Source of the DNA: a virus
DNA: 34,376 bases
Reading direction: 5' to 3' (one strand)
IMG/VR virus record: IMGVR_UViG_3300036715_002002
Span: 1 to 34,376 of that record
Within the stretch, counting starts at the first letter, position 1, and every line of letters starts with the position of its first letter. This document shows, one piece after another, positions 19,902-28,118 of this stretch. Made by a program: the position numbers and the translations under genes. Under the pieces are notes generated by a model. The model worked only from the letters and a program-made list of their open reading frames with translations, ran no database searches and was not told the origin of the DNA.

Positions 19902-22028
19902 ATGCAGTTATCTGATATAACTAAAAAACTTTTCGGATCAAAAAAAGATGCCCAAGATTTAGAGCCTATAAAAGAGATATCAGATCAGTCACCTGATGAG
20001 ATAAAGCTTGTTGAGTATATCAAAGAAAAGATAGATTCGACAAGACAAACTAACTCTCGTATCGCTATTGAAGGCGTTTACATGTGTAACGTCGCCTACC
20101 TTCTTGGGTTTGACGGAGTTTACTATGACACTGCTTACAGACAATTTAGAAATATCGATCCTAAACGAAAACTAAGTCGCAATAGATATAAAGTTAATAA
20201 GATCTTACCTACGATTCAAAATAGATTAGCAAGGCTTACGCAAAACCCACCACGATATGAAGTAAGACCTAACTCAAATTCGACAGAAGACAAAGATGCT
20301 TGTCGTTTGGGTTTAGAAGTCATTACAGATATTTTTGAAAAACAAAGATTTAATCAAAAACGTCAAGATGCTCTTATGATGGCAATGCAAGGTGGGCATG
20401 CTTATATTCAAACAGTTTGGGACCCAAATTTAGGTAAACCTATGATTGATCCTGATACCGGAGAGTTTAATGGTTATGAAGGCGATGTTAAACTTGAGGT
20501 TTTAAATTGTCTTGATGTGTTTCCCGATCCTGCAGCAAAGAATATAGACGATGCTCAATATTTAATTAAAGCAAAAACTAGAAAGCTTGAGTACTTTAGA
20601 TCAAGATATCCTGATCGAGGTAATTTAGTTAAAGAAGAGTCAACTTGGCTTTTGTCTGCGACTTATGACATGAAGACTAACTCACTAACAAGTGTTGGAA
20701 TAGTTGGTGCTCAAACTCATGATCAAATGAAGAACAGTGCTATTGAAATTGTCTATTATGAAAAGCGCAGTAAAGATCATCCTAATGGTCGCATGGTAGT
20801 TACTGCTAATGGTGTATTACTCGAAGACAAAGAATTACCAGTCGGTGAGTTTGATATTGTCAAAATAGATGATATGATTATCGGTGGTCGGTATAATAGT
20901 GAAGCAATCATCACTCATTTAAGACCTATTCAAGATCAATACAATGTGAGTCGTACTAAGATGGCTGATTGGGTGAGAAAGATGCTTGCTGGCAAGTATC
21001 TAGTGGCAAAAGGCGCAGGGCTTGGCCAAGAATCAATTAATAACGATAGTGGTGAAGTTGTTGAGTATAACGTGGTCCCAAATGCACCGCCACCTACGGC
21101 TATGACTATTCCACAGATACCGCCTTATATGTTTAAAGAAATTGAAAACTTAAACAGCGAGTTTGATTTTGTTTCTGGTATTAATGAAGTGAGTCGAGGT
21201 GAGCTCCCAAGTGCTTCTATACCTGCTAGCGGTATGGCTTTCTTACAAGAGCAAGATCAAACAAGAATTGGTGTCCAAACTTCTAGAAACGAAACTGCTT
21301 ATGCTAGAATTGGCACGCTTATCTTAAAGTATGTAGGCAAGAACTATAAAATACCACGTATGATTAAAACTGCAGGTGATGGTTTAGGTTACTGTGTTAA
21401 AGACTTTATGGGTGATCAGTTACTTGATAACCATGACGTTATAGTTATTGAAGGATCAACTGTCCCACAATCTAAAGTCTTACGTAATCAAGAAATTCTT
21501 TCTCGTTATCAAATGGGATTAATGGGCAATCCTCAAGATCCTAAAGTTATTTCTCATGTATTAAAAATGACAGAGTTTGGAGACGCTAATGAAATATGGA
21601 AGAAACAAGCATTAGATGAAGCTCAAGTTAAGCGTGTGCTTAAAGCTATTGAGACAAGTGACCAAATATTATTACGACAAAACATGAATGAGTTTGATAA
21701 TCATGCAGTTCATTTAGAAATGATGAACGAATATAGATTAGAGGATAAGTTTAATGGTTTAGATGATAAGCAAAAATCTTTGTTCTTTTGGGTTATGGAA
21801 TGGAGAATGAATGCAGCGACAAACATTCTAAACCCTGGATTACAGCAAACTCAAAACATGGCTGAACATGGTGTTAATCAAATGCAACAAGGCCAAGTTC
21901 CTATGACTGATAATCAAGGCGATATGCCATTACCGCAAAGTGAACAACAAACACCGCCTTCTCAATTACCAAATGTAAATCAAATGACTCAATCAATTCA
22001 CCAACAAAATGCAGGTCAAGGAGTTTAG
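19902..22028 (+). CDS. Portal protein, P22-like
   Basis: A 708-residue protein. I start at the ATG at 19902 because AGGGAA is 9 nt upstream; an in-frame GTG at 19893 abuts that site and is too close. The sequence has the shape of P22-type portals: a helical N-terminus with KVNKILPTIQNRLARLTQNPPRYEVRP, a wing/clip region with VLNCLDVFPDPAAKNIDDA, a long stem and helical crown region, and a Gln-rich tail. The length is close to P22 gp1 (725). Twelve copies would form the ring through which DNA enters and leaves and to which the terminase binds. Confidence 0.85.
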   Translation: MQLSDITKKLFGSKKDAQDLEPIKEISDQSPDEIKLVEYIKEKIDSTRQTNSRIAIEGVYMCNVAYLLGFDGVYYDTAYRQFRNIDPKRKLSRNRYKVNKILPTIQNRLARLTQNPPRYEVRPNSNSTEDKDACRLGLEVITDIFEKQRFNQKRQDALMMAMQGGHAYIQTVWDPNLGKPMIDPDTGEFNGYEGDVKLEVLNCLDVFPDPAAKNIDDAQYLIKAKTRKLEYFRSRYPDRGNLVKEESTWLLSATYDMKTNSLTSVGIVGAQTHDQMKNSAIEIVYYEKRSKDHPNGRMVVTANGVLLEDKELPVGEFDIVKIDDMIIGGRYNSEAIITHLRPIQDQYNVSRTKMADWVRKMLAGKYLVAKGAGLGQESINNDSGEVVEYNVVPNAPPPTAMTIPQIPPYMFKEIENLNSEFDFVSGINEVSRGELPSASIPASGMAFLQEQDQTRIGVQTSRNETAYARIGTLILKYVGKNYKIPRMIKTAGDGLGYCVKDFMGDQLLDNHDVIVIEGSTVPQSKVLRNQEILSRYQMGLMGNPQDPKVISHVLKMTEFGDANEIWKKQALDEAQVKRVLKAIETSDQILLRQNMNEFDNHAVHLEMMNEYRLEDKFNGLDDKQKSLFFWVMEWRMNAATNILNPGLQQTQNMAEHGVNQMQQGQVPMTDNQGDMPLPQSEQQTPPSQLPNVNQMTQSIHQQNAGQGV

Positions 22029-22031
22029 ACA

Positions 22032-22409
22032 ATGGACGCAATGAAAGAAGCACTTAAACGTAAAATGATGGAGCATCAGTCAGGTAAAAAACCTAATCTT
22101 GAAATTGCTATTGGTATTCCAAAGCCTGACAAAGAGTATGCTGATAGCAATGAAGAAGGTGATCCACTTTTAGATGAAAAGCGCTTGAAAGAAGAAAATG
22201 ATTTAGCGCCTGAGAGTGATGAAGACGAAATGGGCGAAGCTTCACAAATGGGTCAGTTAGTTAATCATGAAAAAGGCGAAGACGATATGCTTAGACAGAT
22301 ACTTGCTGCATTATCTGACAGATCAATGCCTGGTCGTGAATCAAATGGACTAGCTGAGCGCGCAGCAATGGGCGCAAAAGCAAAGTTAAATGGAATGAGA
22401 AAAGTTTAA
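22032..22409 (+). CDS. Acidic helical protein between portal and scaffold
   Basis: A 125-residue protein with a basic start (KEALKRKMMEHQSGKK), a very acidic middle (about residues 35-85) and a helical end. Small charged genes in this place often act in prohead assembly. I do not recognise the family. It lies 3 nt after the portal stop. Confidence 0.5.
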   Translation: MDAMKEALKRKMMEHQSGKKPNLEIAIGIPKPDKEYADSNEEGDPLLDEKRLKEENDLAPESDEDEMGEASQMGQLVNHEKGEDDMLRQILAALSDRSMPGRESNGLAERAAMGAKAKLNGMRKV

Positions 22410-22451
22410 TCACTAATTACTGTGGTTATAAAATTACGAAGGAAGTTTTAA

Positions 22452-23306
22452 ATGCTAGATAATCAAGAACAAGGTAGCAATACCACTCTTAACTCCCCTG
22501 AGAATTCAAGCAAAGATGTATTTAGTAATACTGAGTGGACTAAAGATCTTAATAAGGGATCTGTAGAGCCAACGGTATATGAATTAGAAAAGTTAAGTAA
22601 GTTTAAATATCAAGGTCAAGAAATGACTCCAAAAGACCTTGAAGCAGCGATGTTAAGACAAAGGGATTACACTCAAAAAACACAATCTTTAAGTCAAGAG
22701 AGAGAATCTTTTAAAACAGAACAGAAGTTTTATGAGAATCTTTATTATGATTTAAACAATGTTAAGAATAATCCTCAATTAGCTAATGAGTTTATCAAAT
22801 TATACCCTGAGAAATTTCATTCATATTTGAAACAAGTCTTAGGTCAAGATTCGACTAATACTCAAAGCGCTAATCAGTCTCAACAACAAGCTAAGCCCCA
22901 ATACGATGTCGAAATGATGTCTCGTATGCAAAAACTTGAAACATTTTACCATGAGCAAGAAGTCGCAAAAAATACTCAAGAGATAAACTCCACTATTGAT
23001 AAGCTTTCAAAGAAATACGGTGATGCTATCCCAGAGATGGCAATAGGTCGAGTATATGAAGCGCTTAATCGAGGTGAGAAGGTAACTTCTGACACATGGG
23101 AAACTGCTTTTAAGACTGTAGACGAGCAAATGAAAGGCTTCGTTAAAGCTAAATATGGAGATTTAGTAAAAAAACAAACAGAAGCAAACAATAAATCTCG
23201 TGATGTAGATTCAGGTGGTGGCACTTTAGGTAGAGCACCTCAGAAGTTTAAAAACTTAGGTGAAGTTACTAAGAACGCTATTAGGGATCTCTCAGGCAGA
23301 GAGTAA
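22452..23306 (+). CDS. Scaffolding protein
   Basis: A 284-residue protein, almost wholly helical and rich in Gln, Lys, Glu and Asn, with coiled-coil segments (about residues 75-110 and 150-190) and a basic C-terminal end (RAPQKFKNLGEVTKNAIRD) like the coat-binding tail of phage scaffolds. The position between portal and major capsid genes and the size (P22 gp8 is 303) support the call. It would direct procapsid assembly and then leave. The ribosome site is GAAGGAAG upstream of the ATG. Confidence 0.75.
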   Translation: MLDNQEQGSNTTLNSPENSSKDVFSNTEWTKDLNKGSVEPTVYELEKLSKFKYQGQEMTPKDLEAAMLRQRDYTQKTQSLSQERESFKTEQKFYENLYYDLNNVKNNPQLANEFIKLYPEKFHSYLKQVLGQDSTNTQSANQSQQQAKPQYDVEMMSRMQKLETFYHEQEVAKNTQEINSTIDKLSKKYGDAIPEMAIGRVYEALNRGEKVTSDTWETAFKTVDEQMKGFVKAKYGDLVKKQTEANNKSRDVDSGGGTLGRAPQKFKNLGEVTKNAIRDLSGRE

Positions 23307-23340
23307 AATTATTAGTTTGCATAATTGAAAGGATATAATT

Positions 23341-24573
23341 ATGGCTAATGCATTTCAGGGCGTGAGTAGTGGTTTAGCAGAGCTAAAAAACTATTATCAA
23401 GGTCCTATTATCGATCTTATTAATGAAGAGATACCAATTTACAGAGCTTGCGAAAAAGTGAAGCAAGGGTGGTCTGGTTATCAAGTTATTCGTCCGCTCA
23501 GAACATCAAGAAACCAAGGTGTAGGCGCGACTTCAGATGGTGGTAACTTACCAAAGATTGGGCGTCAAACTACTGTGCAAGCAATTATTGCAGCAAAGTA
23601 CAACTATCTTAGATTCGGAGTAACAGGACCGATGATCAAAGCATCTCAAAGTGATGTAGGATCTTTCGTTAGGTCCGCAGCTTATGAGTTAGAGATGGGT
23701 TATAAAGATATGAAAACAGAAATTTCAAGACAATTGTCTTGGGATGGAACTGGCGATCTAGCTTTGGTTTCTACCGCGGCTGTGGCGTCAACTTCATTAG
23801 TAATCGGTGGCCGTACTACTGGAGAAACTGCGCTTAAGTACATTGATGTGAATTCTACTTTTGATATCGTTACAACTGCCGGCGTTATGGTAGCTAGTGG
23901 TATCACAGTAAATTCAATTTCTAGTGGAACGGCAATTTCTGCGACTGCGACTCTAGTTCTTGATCAACCTGTTACTGCAAGTGTTGGGCATGTTTTGATT
24001 AGAACTGGTTCACTAAACAATGAAATTCAAGGTTTATTATATGCTCTTGATGGTAGCACGTCTTCTGTTTACTCAGTTGATCGATCAACAAACTTAGCAT
24101 ATCAAGGTAACGTGACAGATCTTTCAACAAGTGGAAGTACAGTTCTTTCAATAGATGCTATGCAAACTCCATTTAACGAAGGATTGAGACGTGGTAACGT
24201 AAACGGTTACAATGCGGTATGGACTGATTTTACATCAATTCGTTATTATCAAAAATTATTAACGCCTGATAAACGATATGCAAACACTAGTGAAGGTGAC
24301 GGCACTTTCGGTTCTAAAGGCAAATTTTATCTAGACTTCAATGGCATCCCAGTGGTTCCGGATAAAGACATGTCTTTAAAATTCATGTTTTTACCTGCAG
24401 AAGTTCTTAAGATGTATGAGCTTGCGGCAATGGAGTTTGCTGACGAAACTGGATCTATGTATATTGCACAAACGGACGTTGATGCTTTGGAAGTTAGAAT
24501 TAGACATTTCGTTAACCTTTTTAATGAACAACCTGCAGCGTGCGGCGTTCTCCAAGGTTACACTACACCATAA
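23341..24573 (+). CDS. Major capsid protein (HK97 fold expected)
   Basis: A 410-residue protein. The start GLAELKNYYQGPIIDLINEE, the segment RPLRTSRNQGVGATSDGGNL, and the domain rich in Ser/Thr/Val around residues 150-235 (an inserted beta domain) followed by YQKLLTPDKRY agree with large podovirus coat proteins; P22 gp5 has 430 residues and a similar inserted domain. The gene follows the scaffold directly and has a good AAAGGA ribosome site. It forms the icosahedral shell. Confidence 0.85.
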   Translation: MANAFQGVSSGLAELKNYYQGPIIDLINEEIPIYRACEKVKQGWSGYQVIRPLRTSRNQGVGATSDGGNLPKIGRQTTVQAIIAAKYNYLRFGVTGPMIKASQSDVGSFVRSAAYELEMGYKDMKTEISRQLSWDGTGDLALVSTAAVASTSLVIGGRTTGETALKYIDVNSTFDIVTTAGVMVASGITVNSISSGTAISATATLVLDQPVTASVGHVLIRTGSLNNEIQGLLYALDGSTSSVYSVDRSTNLAYQGNVTDLSTSGSTVLSIDAMQTPFNEGLRRGNVNGYNAVWTDFTSIRYYQKLLTPDKRYANTSEGDGTFGSKGKFYLDFNGIPVVPDKDMSLKFMFLPAEVLKMYELAAMEFADETGSMYIAQTDVDALEVRIRHFVNLFNEQPAACGVLQGYTTP

Positions 24574-24594
24574 GATATTAGGGAGTTTTTAAAA

Positions 24595-25062
24595 GTGAGT
24601 CGTGCGAAAGTATTATCTGATTTTGTGAAAAAGTATGATGAGAAGCTCTTCTGTAGTAAAAATGCAGAAGGGAAGCTGTGTATTTATAGGGAGGGGTATT
24701 ATTATGATACTTTTAACTTAAACGATCAGGATATAATTCGAGTACTACGGCTTACTCCTCATTTTGTCTTTGCTTTAACTGACAACAATAAAAAATGTGG
24801 TCGGGCTGTAGAGTGGGGTAAAGAGAGAATTTGGGAAAGACTTTGTCAATTAGATTTATGGCAAAGAGATATAGTCAAAGAGCTTGAGGTTCAAGAAGAC
24901 AAGCACATTGAGAGTTTAGATAAAGACCGAAGAAACCAGACAGAGAATTTTCTGTATGAGTTTCGCGATCAGTTTAAGAATACATTTAAAGATGTAAACA
25001 CATCTAACTTTGATATGAGCAAAGATTCTAGACGTAAAAATGAGAATTCAATAAAAATTTAA
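24595..25062 (+). CDS. Hypothetical protein after the major capsid gene
   Basis: A 155-residue protein that starts with GTG behind GGGAG. The N-terminal half is globular with many aromatics (LCIYREGYYYDTF, LTPHFVFAL); the C-terminal half is a charged helix. The pattern is known to me from other phage head modules but without function. Head completion or host interaction are options. Confidence 0.5.
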   Translation: MSRAKVLSDFVKKYDEKLFCSKNAEGKLCIYREGYYYDTFNLNDQDIIRVLRLTPHFVFALTDNNKKCGRAVEWGKERIWERLCQLDLWQRDIVKELEVQEDKHIESLDKDRRNQTENFLYEFRDQFKNTFKDVNTSNFDMSKDSRRKNENSIKI

Positions 25063-25078
25063 TTTAAGGAGTTTTATA

Positions 25079-25528
25079 ATGGGAGTTATTAATAGAACAA
25101 AAGATACTACAGAGCAAAGAAAGACCTTTACTTTTAATGCGGGTGCATTTGCAACGGGAGTGACTGCAACAGTAGCGCATATACCTTACCCTTGCGTTTT
25201 AGAGATGGGCCAAATTGCTGCTTTCGGTTTATCCGGAGCACCAAACTATGCTCTTGTGTTAAATAGATTTATTGCAGGTGCGGGAGCGACTGCGATTACT
25301 TTAGCTACTGGTACATCTAACGTACCAAGTGCATTTGGGACAAGTGGAGTTGCTGGGACTGGGGTATCAGGTATGGTTATGGCTTGGGGTTCTACACTTA
25401 TGAACCTATTACCAAATGACGTGTTAATGGTTCTTAGTGGTGTAGCAAACACTGCTGTGACTGGTTTAGCTTTAACTGTAGTGGTTAAACCTATTCAAGA
25501 CATTAAAGTTCATTTCGGTTTATTGTAA
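25079..25528 (+). CDS. Small beta-rich head protein, probable decoration protein
   Basis: A 149-residue protein rich in Ala, Gly, Thr and Val with few charges. Its pattern of short strands (GVTATVAHIPYPCVLEMGQI, then a long Ala/Gly/Thr region) resembles phage head-decoration and head-fibre proteins and is similar in style to the 112-residue protein at 17335. A strong AAGGAG lies just before the start, and the terminator after the gene suggests a high-level capsid transcript unit ending here. Confidence 0.55.
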   Translation: MGVINRTKDTTEQRKTFTFNAGAFATGVTATVAHIPYPCVLEMGQIAAFGLSGAPNYALVLNRFIAGAGATAITLATGTSNVPSAFGTSGVAGTGVSGMVMAWGSTLMNLLPNDVLMVLSGVANTAVTGLALTVVVKPIQDIKVHFGLL

Positions 25529-25540
25529 TACGTTTTAGTT

Positions 25541-25575
25541 AAAGCTTCCTTTCATTTAGTTGAGAGGAAGTTTTT
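25541..25575 (+). terminator. Intrinsic terminator between head and tail-fibre genes
   Basis: CTTCCTTTC (25545-25553) pairs with GAGAGGAAG (25562-25570), 9 bp with one G-U pair and an 8-nt loop, flanked by AAAG and TTTTT that extend the stem and supply the T-run. It lies in the largest gap of the rightward late block and would reduce read-through into the tail genes. Confidence 0.75.
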
Positions 25576-25610
25576 CTCATATTTTTTAGTTAAATTTTAT
25601 TGAGGTTAAC

Positions 25611-27374
25611 ATGATGTTATTTGGCCAATCGGGTGAGAGTGTAAGCGCTTTCATGACTGCAAAAGGATCTTTAATTGTAGGTCAGTCGGCTAGCACTCCT
25701 ACAACCTTAACCGTTGGTTCTGATAACTCTGTGCTTGTTGCCGATAGTGCGCAAGTGACAGGTGTTAAGTGGACCTCAACTTTAACAAACATTTCTTTGT
25801 CTGGAACAATAACCACAACTATAACAGCATCAAGATCTGTAGTGACAGATGCAAGTTCACAGCTTACACAGTCTGCTACAACTTCGACTCAAATTGGTTA
25901 TTTGTCTGGAACAACTGGAACAACTGGAACAAATAATCTAGTTTTATCAACTGCACCAACAATTAGTAATGTTAGTTTATCAGGAACAATTACAACTTCC
26001 ATTACTGCATCACGTGCCGTTGTTACTGATGCTTCATCTCAGCTTACTCAATCAGCTACAACTTCGACAGAGCTTGGGTATGTGAGTGGTGTAACTTCTG
26101 CTATCCAAACACAAATGAATTTAAAAGCTCCGTTAATAAGTCCTAGCTTTACTACTCCTGCATTAGGGACACCAAGCGCTGGGGTATTAACAAATTGTAC
26201 AGGGCTGCCTTTATCAACTGGGATTACTGGTATTTTACCATTAGCAAACGGTGGCACTGGAGTAAATGCGGCAAGTGCGAATGCTGCATTTAATGCATTA
26301 TCACCAATGACTACAGGTGGTGATTTAATTTATGGTGGTGCTTCTGGAGTAGGGACAAGATTAGCAAATGGAACCGTTGGGCAATATTTAACTTCTGCAG
26401 GTTCAACTTCTGCACCTACTTGGACATCAAGCGTATTAAATGCGATGAAAATGGATAATATTGCTATTTCTACGGCTGTAAGTGCTAATGCTTTAACAAT
26501 TACATTAACAAGTGCCGATGGTTCGGCCTTATCAGCTTCAAACTTTGGTAAAGTAGTGTTTAGAAGTTTAACCCAAGCGACTGGTTCATTAACGGAAAGA
26601 ACAATAACTTCTAACATCACATTAACAATTTCATCAGGTTCTACATTAGGTCACGCAAGCGCCGCTGCATCTTATATTTACATTTATTTAATTGATAACG
26701 CTGGGACTGTAGAGCTTGCAGCTTCTTCTTCTGTTTATAAAGAAAGTGATTTAACAACAACGGTAGCAGAAGGTGGCGCTGGGGCCGCTGACTCTAACAC
26801 TTCAATTTATTCAACAACTGCAAGAACCAATATAGTTTTAAGACTTATTGGTTCGGCATTATCAACACAAGCAACGGCTGGCACTTGGGCTAGCAATATG
26901 ACAGTGCTTAACGTAGGAAACTACGGTAAAATTTCTCGTACATATAGAGTAACGGCTGTCTATGATTCTGCAGGAACTTCAATAACAAATGCTGACACAA
27001 TTGTTCAATTTAATACAAGAGTGGATGACACTTTGAATTGTGTAACGACAGGTGCAAGTTGGAAGTTTGTCGCGCCTGTTCCATATACAACTAAATATTT
27101 AGTTACGGTTTGCTTAAAGTTTGCTGCACAAACAATTGGAACAGGCGGCATCCAGTTTATGAGAGTTTATAAAAATAACTCTGCGACTGTTCAATATTTA
27201 GATTATAAAATCATTTCAAGTATTACTACTCAAATTGTTTTATTAACAGGAGCAATTCAACTTGAGCTTGCTGCAGGTGATTACATTGACATACGTGCTA
27301 ATAATAATACCACGACTTCGCTTGCAGGTGACTCAAGTTGTAGAATAGAAATAAGTGCAAATATCATTCAATAG
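25611..27374 (+). CDS. Tail fibre / receptor-binding protein with repeated shaft
   Basis: A 587-residue protein. A 60-residue unit is present twice (residues 61-100 and 121-160 almost identical: SLSGTITTTITASRSVVTDA, then SSQLTQSATTST). Then follow the familiar fibre motifs LANGGTGVNAASANAAFNAL, SPMTTGGDLIYGGASGVGTR and LANGTVGQYLTSAGSTSAPT (about 211-270). The last 140 residues alternate beta strands with the look of a C1q/TNF-like jelly roll, probably the trimeric receptor-binding head. It starts at the first of two ATGs behind GAGG. Charge is low throughout, as is usual for trimeric fibres. Confidence 0.8.
   Translation: MMLFGQSGESVSAFMTAKGSLIVGQSASTPTTLTVGSDNSVLVADSAQVTGVKWTSTLTNISLSGTITTTITASRSVVTDASSQLTQSATTSTQIGYLSGTTGTTGTNNLVLSTAPTISNVSLSGTITTSITASRAVVTDASSQLTQSATTSTELGYVSGVTSAIQTQMNLKAPLISPSFTTPALGTPSAGVLTNCTGLPLSTGITGILPLANGGTGVNAASANAAFNALSPMTTGGDLIYGGASGVGTRLANGTVGQYLTSAGSTSAPTWTSSVLNAMKMDNIAISTAVSANALTITLTSADGSALSASNFGKVVFRSLTQATGSLTERTITSNITLTISSGSTLGHASAAASYIYIYLIDNAGTVELAASSSVYKESDLTTTVAEGGAGAADSNTSIYSTTARTNIVLRLIGSALSTQATAGTWASNMTVLNVGNYGKISRTYRVTAVYDSAGTSITNADTIVQFNTRVDDTLNCVTTGASWKFVAPVPYTTKYLVTVCLKFAAQTIGTGGIQFMRVYKNNSATVQYLDYKIISSITTQIVLLTGAIQLELAAGDYIDIRANNNTTTSLAGDSSCRIEISANIIQ
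25791..26090 (+). repeat. Two 120-nt shaft units at 180-nt period in the tail-fibre gene
   Basis: Bases 25791-25910 and 25971-26090 encode 40-residue segments that differ at only a handful of residues (for example Thr70/Ser130 and Gln94/Glu154). At DNA level the copies show many synonymous changes, so this is an older duplication maintained at protein level. Confidence 0.75.
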
Positions 27375-27387
27375 TAGAAAGGTTTTT

Positions 27388-27567
27388 ATGAATTTTAAAG
27401 TAGAGTTAACATTAGAAGAATTAAATTTGTGTTTAGACGGCTTAGGTGAATTGACTGCAAAAAAGACTTATCATTTAATTAATAAATTGCATTTGATTTA
27501 CGCTGATCAATCAAAGCCACAATTAGTAAAAGAAGACAGTGAAAAAATAGTTGAGCAAAAAGACTAG
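27388..27567 (+). CDS. Small protein after tail fibre, 59 residues
   Basis: I start at the ATG at 27388, since AGAAAGG lies 5 nt upstream; longer in-frame versions would overlap the fibre gene. The protein is one helical hairpin (ELTLEELNLCLDGLGELTAK, then TYHLINKLHLIYADQ) with an acidic tail. It might be a fibre chaperone or assembly factor by position; similar short genes follow fibre genes in many phages. Confidence 0.5.
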   Translation: MNFKVELTLEELNLCLDGLGELTAKKTYHLINKLHLIYADQSKPQLVKEDSEKIVEQKD

Positions 27568-27578
27568 AGGTAAAATAA

Positions 27579-28109
27579 ATGAAAACTTATGGCGTAAGAT
27601 TCGGGACAGGCGATCCAAGAACCTATACAGGTCTTAACGCCACGTTTTTATTTTTTGTTAACATGGCGACAGGTGCAACAATAACACCACCTGCGATTAG
27701 TGAGTTATTTGCTAATACAGGTGTCTATAAATTTCAATGGGGGACTACTACTCCTATTGCATTTCTTTGTGATGCAGCAACCACAAGCCCTGGTTCAGTC
27801 GGTAGATATGTAAGCGGTCAATTAGATCCAAGCGATAGGGCTGATGAATACGGCAATACAATTGTTGCTCAAAATTCATCATTAAGTTTTATTGCCGTAG
27901 GTATTGGTTCAACAACTTCTAGCTTTGGGACAAGCTCCACAGATCCAGTTGATCTTTTTGGATATTTAAAGCGTATACAAGAAAATCTAGAGGGAAACTC
28001 GACTTATAATAAAGTAAGCGGAGCTTTCACTATTCTTTCGCGTGGTTCATCTTACACATTAGCAAGCAAAACAATTACAAACAGTGTTTCATTAGTAACT
28101 AAAACTTAA
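27579..28109 (+). CDS. Probable virion structural protein
   Basis: A 176-residue beta-rich, Ser/Thr/Gly-rich protein with low charge. The middle (FANTGVYKFQWGTTTPIAFLCDA) has the look of a baseplate or fibre immunoglobulin-like domain, and a helix lies near DLFGYLKRIQENLEGN. It sits between fibre and glycosyltransferase genes, which suggests it is part of the tail or the glycosylation target. Confidence 0.5.
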   Translation: MKTYGVRFGTGDPRTYTGLNATFLFFVNMATGATITPPAISELFANTGVYKFQWGTTTPIAFLCDAATTSPGSVGRYVSGQLDPSDRADEYGNTIVAQNSSLSFIAVGIGSTTSSFGTSSTDPVDLFGYLKRIQENLEGNSTYNKVSGAFTILSRGSSYTLASKTITNSVSLVTKT

Positions 28110-28118
28110 GGAGTATAA

